Virus record (IMG/VR): IMGVR_UViG_3300008012_005713
Location: 1 to 30,512 of that record
Source: a virus
Length of the DNA stretch: 30,512 nucleotides
Strand: one strand, 5' to 3'
Shown: one piece after another, positions 22,850 through 30,512 of the stretch
How the letters are laid out: every line of letters begins with the position of its first letter
Numbering within the stretch: the stretch's first letter is position 1
Translations under genes and position numbers: made by a program
The notes under the pieces: generated by a model
Told to the model about the DNA's origin: nothing
Database searches by the model: none
The model's input: the letters and a program-made list of their open reading frames with translations, nothing else

Positions 22850-25800
22850 TGACAAACAAATTTTTTGATCTATTACCTATACAGCACCAAACTAGTGTTA
22901 ATAAAAATTTCTTTGAAAGCACAGTTGAGCAATTATTTTCAAAAGCAAATATAGAAAATATACAAGGCTTTATAGGGACACCAAGAGAAATAGGTAGTAG
23001 CAATACATCCTTTGTAGAGCAACCAGCACCTAATAGAGAATACTACAGTTTTGATCCTGTAGTGACTACTATAAATCCAGATTCGGGTAAACCTGTAAAT
23101 TATGTTTTCTATGAGGACTTTTTGTATGACATAAGAAGCAAAGGTGGCTTAATCGATAACCACGACAGATTATTTAAAACAAATCAATATGCATTTGCAC
23201 CGCCTATAAACATAGACAAATTAATTAACTATCAAGATTACTATTGGTACCCAACAGGTCCAGAAGTTACTGAAATTAATGGTAATGCAAACGTACAAAT
23301 TAACATAGATAACATACAAGGTCTAAAGTCATATACATCGCCAGCAGGTCAAGAACTTAGAAATGACATGGTAGTAAAATTCACAGGCGACCATATTTCA
23401 AATACCAGTGTGCTAACTAAAGATACTGCTTATATTGTTACAGGCGTAGGAAAAGGAATACAATTTATTTTGCCAGGCGATTCCACATCTGCTTATGCAG
23501 AATTTAGTGATTTTCCTTTAGAACAATCAATTTCAATAACATATACTCAGGCAAATTCCAGTTCGTATTATAATTTAGAAACAACTTTACCAGAAGATTT
23601 TGTTGTTACACCAGGTGGTGATTTCAAAGAGTACTATAGAAACTTAGCAGATAGTGAGGCATCAGGAGCCGCAAGTGCATCAGTGCATAATAATACTAGA
23701 CTGTACATTGGTAATCTTGCACTCAAAGTAGGCGATGCAGTAGCGGCCAATGTATATTATTTAGGTAACAATGCCCAGAGAACAGGAAACGTTGTTTACT
23801 TAGATGTCGAATCATTAGGCAACTATTTATTGCCTGATAGTGTGCAAGGGACTAGAAATTTTGCATTAGACGATTATCATCAAACATATATACAACCGCA
23901 ACTACAATGGAACATTGATACAGTTTACGGTTGGGGCGCAACACCATGGGGATCAGAATCAACACAAAATCAACCTGATTACATGGTTATGGAAAAAGGT
24001 GCTAAAAATAAGAATCCATGGAGTAGATTAAATTACTGGTGGCATGTAAACGAGTTACGGCAACCACTTAAAGATAATGTAACGGGATTTGCTTTGCCAG
24101 AATCGGCTCAAAGAGCAACACGACCTATTTTAGAATTTGATAGAGATATAGAACTATATAATTGGGGCAACTCATTTATATCTAAAGTGGACATAATAGC
24201 AGATAAGAAAAAAGAAGATCTAGAAGGATTGGCATTAGGATTCCCAATTAATAGTGCATCGGGTACTGCAAATGCCAGTATTATTTTTCCACAAGACGAT
24301 ACAGCAATAGCAGAAAAAATTTATAGAATACAAGACAACAGCGGTACAATTCAATTTGTTGAAGATACATCTTTAAGTAATTTAGTTGTTACTAATGGAC
24401 AGGTGTATAGCATCACAGGAACTAATATAGGTTTAGATTACTATTGGACAGGCACATCATGGAAACAAGCACAACAAAAAATTCAAATTAATCAAGAGCC
24501 GTTATTTAATTTATATGACTCTGCAGGTACAAAAGTAGATGACCCTGCAAAATATCCGCACAGTGATTTCAAAGGCTGTCCTGTATTTACATACAACACT
24601 GATAAAACAAGTACTAAACAAACATCATATGATGCAGTTTTAGGTGCTAATGTTGTTTACCAAACAAGCAAATTCAACAGTGAGCCAACATTTTTTAATC
24701 ATCTGGGTAATCATACAGTAAATTACAAAGCAAATTTATTAGCAAATACATCTACAATACCTGGATATTTGTTTTACAAAGATTTACAACAAGATTATAA
24801 AGGCAATGACAACACAAGATTTAAGAACAATTGGCATCCAATAAGTTATCCACATCAATACAGAGACTTTAGTAATGTAGAAACATATTTTACAAACGAA
24901 GTTGTAAAATACGAAGGGCAATATTTTATAGCAAATGCAAATATTTCTGCAGGTAGTTTTAATATTAGTAATTTTAAATATTATGAAGACGATAATTCCT
25001 TATATTCAAAACAGTATGTAGAAGATGTCATTATAATTGACAAAGTTAATTCAGCAGATAAATTTTTTACAACAAGTGCATCACCTCACAATAATGATAT
25101 AATTGTTAAATTAAACGATACTGCTCTCACTATAAACAAAGACTTCGCAATTAGAAATAGCAGTACAGGTATTGTAATAAATCCTACACTTAATGACGTG
25201 TCATTAAATAACACAGGTTTAGGGTATGAAGTTGGTGATATACTTACTTTAAGTATAGCAGGAAGCAATAGTAATATTGCAATTACTGTTACCGATGCAG
25301 AATCATATGACGGAAACATCAGTAACGGCGGCGGACAGATTAAAACTATTTCAGTTTCAAACTATGGCCTTTACAGCGAATTGGTTGGCCACCCTGGAAA
25401 TATTACATCAATTGTTACTACAGCATCTAATAACGGACACGGAGTCGATGCAACATTTAACTTTACATTTAATCAAACAGTAACTTTAAAAAATACAGAT
25501 GTATTAAATGTTAAGACATTTACAAAAGAAGGAAGAAAAACAACAATTGATTCATACGGATTCTTTGAGATTCCAAGTGCATTAAAATATAATCCGTTGA
25601 ACACTGAAATCACAGAAACCAGATTGAGCGATCTTATTGGTCATGGAAATAAATTGTTACTAGGGCAAGAAGGTTTTAGCGGTAAAGTCACTGGCAATAA
25701 CAATTTCAAAGATACAAGTAAAACATTTAATGTAAATGATATTAACATTGGCCAAATAGATTCTGATTTACTGCACTCCATGTATTTAAGTAAGAACGAA

Positions 25801-28800
25801 GACAGGAATTTAATTAATGCATTGAGATTTGGCAATGATCAATACAATAACTTTAAAAAGAAATTTATATCAAATTTAGAACTTTATATCAATAACAATG
25901 ACTATTTAAGTCAAACAAATTTAGAAATACTAGACACGGTACTAAAAACTATAAAATCTAGCAAAGTCACTGAAGGTGGGTTTGACTTGTCTTATATGGT
26001 TCCAATTGGTACAGATTACAGCAATGAAGAAATTGTAATTAGCAATGTGAGTTTACAGGAATACACATTTAGTAACACAGTCAATATTGCATTAGATAAA
26101 AACTTATACATATTACAACATAATAATACAGTTTTATGTGCAGACAAAGATTTTACTGTGGATTCATACTTACCGTTTGATATTACATTGAACAATAGTA
26201 TTACATTAGCAGAAAATGACACTCTAAATTTACGAATATATGAAGACAGCGAATCTGCAGATGTTCCAGCAAGTTTATCTAAACTAGGTATGTTTAGGGC
26301 ATTCCAGCCTCAGTTTATGACCGATACATCATATCAGGTCAACAAAGATGTAATTTTGTGTCATGATGGTAGTTATGTGATTAAACAAAACGACAAAATT
26401 GATGATATTATATTAACATTTGAACAAATTATTTACAGTAATATAGAAGAAGAATACAGGAACTGTGAATACATAGAACTAAATGAGTATGAAATTAAAC
26501 CAAGTTTCTTCTGTGAAACCGATTACAGCCTAGTTGAATACAACAAATTATTAACCACAAATTTTAACAAATGGAATAGACAAAGCAAAGTAGATTATAG
26601 AACAAATACTGTATTCGATAGCACAAATGAATTTACATGGAATTATGCAAGTGGACCCACAGAACCAGGATACTGGAGAGGCATGTATGATTACTACTAT
26701 GATACACAAACACCTACAGTTACTCCGTGGGAAATGTTTGGCTACTGTAAAAAGCCATCATGGTGGGACACTGAATATCCAACAGCAATTACAAGTTCAT
26801 ATACAGCATTTTGGAATAATGTTAGAGATGGATACATACCAGCAGGAAGTAGAAAAGGATACTGGAAACGTTGGGCAAGACCAACTATTTATAGTTACTT
26901 GCCAGTTGATTCCTCTGGTAACTTAAGATCACCCAAAGAAATAGTTTACACATCGCTCACAGGAGATTCTTTAAACATAGACAATCTATGGGCCTTCGGT
27001 GATATTGCACCAGTAGAATATGCTTGGAGAAAAAGCAGTCACTATCCGTTTGCAATATTAGAAATGCTTTACTTGTCTAGACCAGGTGAGTTTGCTAAAT
27101 TATTTTATGATAAAAGAAATTTACAAAGATTAAGTGTTCAGCCTGAGCAACTAGTTGACAAAACTACAGGTAAACGTAAATTAAGACAAAATTTTGAACC
27201 ACATGGTTATAAGTCTACAGACAATATTATAACATTGAGACCAGGATACACGACATTATTATATCAATATTTGTCATTTTACTCATTGAATATAAATGTT
27301 GAAATAGGAAATCCTGTTAAAACTTTGGACACACGACTAGGGCATAAATTTGCAGGATTTGTAAACAGTAAACAACTTAACGTCTTTAGTGAAAGCATCA
27401 GTACAGATGGGTTAAGTGCAAGTCAAGTACTGCCTAAAGAAGATGTAACAGTAAACTTACATACAAGTCCTTTTAACAGTAGAAACTTTTACACAGGTGT
27501 AAAAATTACAAAACAAGCAGAAGGATATAGTGTTTCAGGTTTTGATACAGTATCGCAATATTTTGATATTATACCTAGTGATGTTGCAGGGCCATTTGAA
27601 GGCGTACAAGAAGGCGGGACTCCAGCAGACTTTAGTGTATTCGAAACACTAGCATCTTATCTCAAAGACGAAATTATTAAATTAGGTAGTGTTTATTACA
27701 TAGCCAAACAGAATATATCACCAGGTGCATTTGATTCTAATATGTGGACACCGTTAAAATCATTGCCCACAATTGGCGGAGCATCCGGTACTGTCTATCA
27801 ATTAGGCACAGGTGTTACAGAAAAAGTTTATTACGATACAGTATTTCAAAATGCAGGAAAAGTTTTTGATTTCTTAATAAGTTTAAGCAGAAAACAAAAA
27901 GAGATTGGCTTTGACTTTGGCGAGTTTGATAGCAGTATTAATAGCATGAATGACTGGATACTTGCAGGAAAACGATTCCTATTTTGGTCAACAGAAAATC
28001 ATGAAATCGGTGATAGTATTAAACTAAGTCCGTTAGCAGAGACATTAAAATTTGTTAGTACAACTGGTAAAATATCAAAAATTAACAGGCAAATTAATGA
28101 ACAATATTCTATAGTAGACGAAAACAACAAAGCAATTATACCTGAAGACTGTTCAATTGTTAGAGAAGATAATACAATTACTGTTTCTCCAATTGGCAAT
28201 AGAATATATGGTATGCTGTTACATACAGAATTAGTTGAACATGCTTTTGTTATAAACAACAAAACAGTTTTCAATGATATAATTAACGACAATGTTCTTG
28301 GAATAAGACAAGACAGGCTAGAAATTAATACTCAACGAAGTAGAAATTGGGATGGTAGATATCAAGCAGAAGGTTTAGTGATTGTTGGCGATGCAGTATT
28401 GCCAAACTTTGATACACTAATAGACAGCATACGATTGTACCACGACAAAGATACTACACAATTAGATCCATTAAAATCGCAACTAGCAAAAGGATTACTA
28501 GGATATCAAACTACCAATGAGTATGCTGATATCAAAATAGATGACACCATTGGGTTCCAGTACTATAAAGGATTAATAAATCAAAAAGGTACTGCTAATT
28601 CACTTACAAGTTTGATTAGATCTAATGTTGTGAATACAAATAAAAACATTGAGATTTTTGAAGAATGGGCAATTAAACGTGGCGAATTTGGTGATGTTTA
28701 TAATCATCAAAGTATGGATATAAAATTAGAACAAGATAAGTTTACTAGAGATAATCAACAAATAGAAATAATTTATCCTGAAAATGTCACAGGTGCAGTA

Positions 28801-30512
28801 TCAAATATTTTTGTGTTTGAAAGAAATACAACATATTACAATGTACCTACCATAGAAATTGATCCACCAGCAAGTGGAAATGCCGCACAGGCAACAGCAA
28901 AACTTTTTGCTAATGCTCAATTAGAAAGTGTTACAATTACAAACGGCGGCGACGGATATGCAAGTAAGCCAAATGTTGCAGTTATTACAGGTAATATTGT
29001 TATTTCTCAATTTAGTGATGTATTAGCATTTGGATTAGCAGGCAGTAATGCTTCGGTAGATTTACCACTAACTGGTGCAAATGCAGTAACAAATGTAAAC
29101 ATATATGATCATACAACTGAAAGTAATTTAGACATTTACTTAGGCAATGAAAGAAGTATTGATAGTGTTGTTGAATTACTTAACAACAAATTTACCAATG
29201 CCAATATTGCAAATATTGTTGCATACGGAGACATTGATACTGAAACAGAAAAACACCTTGTGACCCAAGTCACTAAGGCTGGTTCTAATACTAGGATATC
29301 AACAGATAGAGCAACAATTACTTCTAACACATCAATAGAAATTAACACACCAGTTGGCAGTAATGCCTTTGTTATTACAAACGGTGCGTCAACTTTGACA
29401 TTAAGTAATGTTGATTCAATAACAAATACTAACCCTGCTACAGTTACATTAACAACTAAAACAGGATTTACGCCATTGCAAAATGGTGATACATTAACTT
29501 TTGTTAACCATGAACCTTATAGTGTTCTTACGTCAGACATACTGAATAAAACATATTTTGTAAAAGCAACTGCTGACTCAACTATATATGAATTATACAC
29601 AAATGAAACATTAACAGCAAACGTAGATGCTACTTCGTGGTACAATGAATCTGTAAGCGGTACAGATACACACTTACAATCTGTTGGAGCATATCGAAGT
29701 GCAGAAGCAGACCTAGTAAATGTAGATTTTAATTACAGTACAATTACAGGATCAGGAATTCGTAATACAAGTTATTTTGCAGAATTAAGTGCATTTAATA
29801 ATTCGTATTATGCAGAAGCAGGTACAAGTAATACACAAATTAAGTTATATACTGATCCAGCATTACAGATACCACTTAATACAACCGCATCATCAAAACC
29901 ATTCTCAGACACTAACCTTGCAAACGATTTCATACAAGCAAATGTTACAGTCTTAGGAACAGGCGGCGACAATAGGCTGTTTATAAAAGGTACCGATTTT
30001 ACTATTAGAGAAGTAAGACTGCCTGGTAAATTGTCAGATGAAACAACTCTAGAAGTTTTAAATATACCTGCAGGAAGATATCAGCCTACTCAAAGATTCC
30101 CAATAAGGTCTGCTAACAATACAACAACTAACGATATTATTGTTAGTGTAGACGGCAAAAACGTAGGTACAACATATTGGTCATATGATAGAGGTGCTAG
30201 AACTAGTATAACAGCAAATGCCTCAATTGTCAACGATTATAACATAAATCCTAACAATGCCTTTAGTATTGTTTTAGGAGGACAAAACAGGTTTGAAGAT
30301 CAAAATATTACTAGACTAAACGGATTATATCCATTTGCAGAAATTTACATTGATGGAAATAAAGTTAATAATACACCAGACTATGATGCATTTACATTAA
30401 CTAATAATTTAACTGAAACAACAATTAGTTTTAGTAATGCATCACTATACACTGATAATTTCAGCATTGGTTCTAACATTACAGTTATAGAAAGCGGTTC
30501 AGTACAATTTAA
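22849..30512 (+). CDS. Giant virion/baseplate protein in the gene 7 position (over 2,550 aa, C-terminus missing)
   Basis: The ATG overlaps the gene 6 stop. The frame stays open for 2,554 codons to the right edge, so neither the end nor the total size is known. Position after 25 and 6 matches T4 gene 7 (gp7, 1032 aa), but this is at least 2.5 times larger. The N-terminus is of the type seen in giant virion proteins of marine myoviruses: FFESTVEQLFSKANIENIQGF, VFYEDFLYDIRSKGGLIDNHDRLF, YAFAPPINIDKLINYQDYYWYP. A conserved Trp-rich block at about 1290-1420 reads PWEMFGYCKKPSWWDTEYP, then WAFGDIAPVEYAWRKSSHYPFAI, then FAKLFYDKRN. Gly-Tyr repeats (GLGYEVGD near 791, GGDGYASKP near 2033) suggest beta-rich modules. 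It is probably wedge plus peripheral fibre-like domains; its role is inferred. Confidence 0.75.
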   Translation, partial: MTNKFFDLLPIQHQTSVNKNFFESTVEQLFSKANIENIQGFIGTPREIGSSNTSFVEQPAPNREYYSFDPVVTTINPDSGKPVNYVFYEDFLYDIRSKGGLIDNHDRLFKTNQYAFAPPINIDKLINYQDYYWYPTGPEVTEINGNANVQINIDNIQGLKSYTSPAGQELRNDMVVKFTGDHISNTSVLTKDTAYIVTGVGKGIQFILPGDSTSAYAEFSDFPLEQSISITYTQANSSSYYNLETTLPEDFVVTPGGDFKEYYRNLADSEASGAASASVHNNTRLYIGNLALKVGDAVAANVYYLGNNAQRTGNVVYLDVESLGNYLLPDSVQGTRNFALDDYHQTYIQPQLQWNIDTVYGWGATPWGSESTQNQPDYMVMEKGAKNKNPWSRLNYWWHVNELRQPLKDNVTGFALPESAQRATRPILEFDRDIELYNWGNSFISKVDIIADKKKEDLEGLALGFPINSASGTANASIIFPQDDTAIAEKIYRIQDNSGTIQFVEDTSLSNLVVTNGQVYSITGTNIGLDYYWTGTSWKQAQQKIQINQEPLFNLYDSAGTKVDDPAKYPHSDFKGCPVFTYNTDKTSTKQTSYDAVLGANVVYQTSKFNSEPTFFNHLGNHTVNYKANLLANTSTIPGYLFYKDLQQDYKGNDNTRFKNNWHPISYPHQYRDFSNVETYFTNEVVKYEGQYFIANANISAGSFNISNFKYYEDDNSLYSKQYVEDVIIIDKVNSADKFFTTSASPHNNDIIVKLNDTALTINKDFAIRNSSTGIVINPTLNDVSLNNTGLGYEVGDILTLSIAGSNSNIAITVTDAESYDGNISNGGGQIKTISVSNYGLYSELVGHPGNITSIVTTASNNGHGVDATFNFTFNQTVTLKNTDVLNVKTFTKEGRKTTIDSYGFFEIPSALKYNPLNTEITETRLSDLIGHGNKLLLGQEGFSGKVTGNNNFKDTSKTFNVNDINIGQIDSDLLHSMYLSKNEDRNLINALRFGNDQYNNFKKKFISNLELYINNNDYLSQTNLEILDTVLKTIKSSKVTEGGFDLSYMVPIGTDYSNEEIVISNVSLQEYTFSNTVNIALDKNLYILQHNNTVLCADKDFTVDSYLPFDITLNNSITLAENDTLNLRIYEDSESADVPASLSKLGMFRAFQPQFMTDTSYQVNKDVILCHDGSYVIKQNDKIDDIILTFEQIIYSNIEEEYRNCEYIELNEYEIKPSFFCETDYSLVEYNKLLTTNFNKWNRQSKVDYRTNTVFDSTNEFTWNYASGPTEPGYWRGMYDYYYDTQTPTVTPWEMFGYCKKPSWWDTEYPTAITSSYTAFWNNVRDGYIPAGSRKGYWKRWARPTIYSYLPVDSSGNLRSPKEIVYTSLTGDSLNIDNLWAFGDIAPVEYAWRKSSHYPFAILEMLYLSRPGEFAKLFYDKRNLQRLSVQPEQLVDKTTGKRKLRQNFEPHGYKSTDNIITLRPGYTTLLYQYLSFYSLNINVEIGNPVKTLDTRLGHKFAGFVNSKQLNVFSESISTDGLSASQVLPKEDVTVNLHTSPFNSRNFYTGVKITKQAEGYSVSGFDTVSQYFDIIPSDVAGPFEGVQEGGTPADFSVFETLASYLKDEIIKLGSVYYIAKQNISPGAFDSNMWTPLKSLPTIGGASGTVYQLGTGVTEKVYYDTVFQNAGKVFDFLISLSRKQKEIGFDFGEFDSSINSMNDWILAGKRFLFWSTENHEIGDSIKLSPLAETLKFVSTTGKISKINRQINEQYSIVDENNKAIIPEDCSIVREDNTITVSPIGNRIYGMLLHTELVEHAFVINNKTVFNDIINDNVLGIRQDRLEINTQRSRNWDGRYQAEGLVIVGDAVLPNFDTLIDSIRLYHDKDTTQLDPLKSQLAKGLLGYQTTNEYADIKIDDTIGFQYYKGLINQKGTANSLTSLIRSNVVNTNKNIEIFEEWAIKRGEFGDVYNHQSMDIKLEQDKFTRDNQQIEIIYPENVTGAVSNIFVFERNTTYYNVPTIEIDPPASGNAAQATAKLFANAQLESVTITNGGDGYASKPNVAVITGNIVISQFSDVLAFGLAGSNASVDLPLTGANAVTNVNIYDHTTESNLDIYLGNERSIDSVVELLNNKFTNANIANIVAYGDIDTETEKHLVTQVTKAGSNTRISTDRATITSNTSIEINTPVGSNAFVITNGASTLTLSNVDSITNTNPATVTLTTKTGFTPLQNGDTLTFVNHEPYSVLTSDILNKTYFVKATADSTIYELYTNETLTANVDATSWYNESVSGTDTHLQSVGAYRSAEADLVNVDFNYSTITGSGIRNTSYFAELSAFNNSYYAEAGTSNTQIKLYTDPALQIPLNTTASSKPFSDTNLANDFIQANVTVLGTGGDNRLFIKGTDFTIREVRLPGKLSDETTLEVLNIPAGRYQPTQRFPIRSANNTTTNDIIVSVDGKNVGTTYWSYDRGARTSITANASIVNDYNINPNNAFSIVLGGQNRFEDQNITRLNGLYPFAEIYIDGNKVNNTPDYDAFTLTNNLTETTISFSNASLYTDNFSIGSNITVIESGSVQF

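Noticed and set aside
22782-23003. Minus-strand frame ending in alternating Cys-Tyr residues
   Set aside because: It is the antisense of the AGTAGC repeat and of the starts of the gene 7 position frame; no start signal or family.

Overview
The window is a piece of an AT-rich genome (roughly one third GC by eye) of a T4-like myovirus, most likely a marine one. The evidence is a set of T4-type baseplate genes (26, 51, 48, 53, 5, 25, 6 and a giant gene in the gene 7 position), the recombination nuclease pair 46/47 and the late sigma factor 55. Copies of a T4-like late promoter octamer (GATAAATA or CATAAATA) precede several of these genes. No tRNA, rRNA, CRISPR array or insertion sequence was seen. 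The host should be Gram-negative, because the phage carries a complete TonB-dependent outer-membrane receptor; its identity cannot be read from the sequence.

Layout. 1-600 (-): N-terminal part of a coiled-coil/hydrophobic protein, possibly the tape measure. 714-1825 (+): gene 26 followed by a gene 51-like frame that has no start codon and appears to be reached by a -1 ribosomal frameshift at a UUUUUUC slippery site with a strong stem-loop 5 nt downstream. 1814-3795: accessory block with an acyl-CoA-dehydrogenase-like protein (-), a 0.6 kb GC-richer non-coding island and a 2OG-Fe(II) oxygenase (+). 3772-7853 (-): operon 55-47-46-GIY-YIG nuclease behind a near-consensus sigma70 promoter. 7981-14461 (+): baseplate tube cap and hub operon (48, 53, a 998-aa hub-like protein, 5, a lysozyme-like protein). 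14444-17523 (-): cargo block with two small unknown proteins, the TonB-dependent receptor and an MTA/SAH-nucleosidase-like enzyme. 17604-30512 (+): an unknown late protein, 25, an enlarged 6, and an open frame of more than 2,550 codons that runs off the right edge.

How it fits together. Sigma factor 55 is made from a host-type promoter and should direct transcription from the late octamers in front of the structural genes. Three late octamers lie exactly 5 nt before an ATG that has no Shine-Dalgarno sequence, so those late mRNAs are predicted to be leaderless. Many neighbours are translationally coupled by TAATG stop/start overlaps. The cargo genes sit on the opposite strand between structural modules and meet them tail to tail with overlapping ends, which suggests compact insertion of auxiliary genes into a conserved T4-type core.
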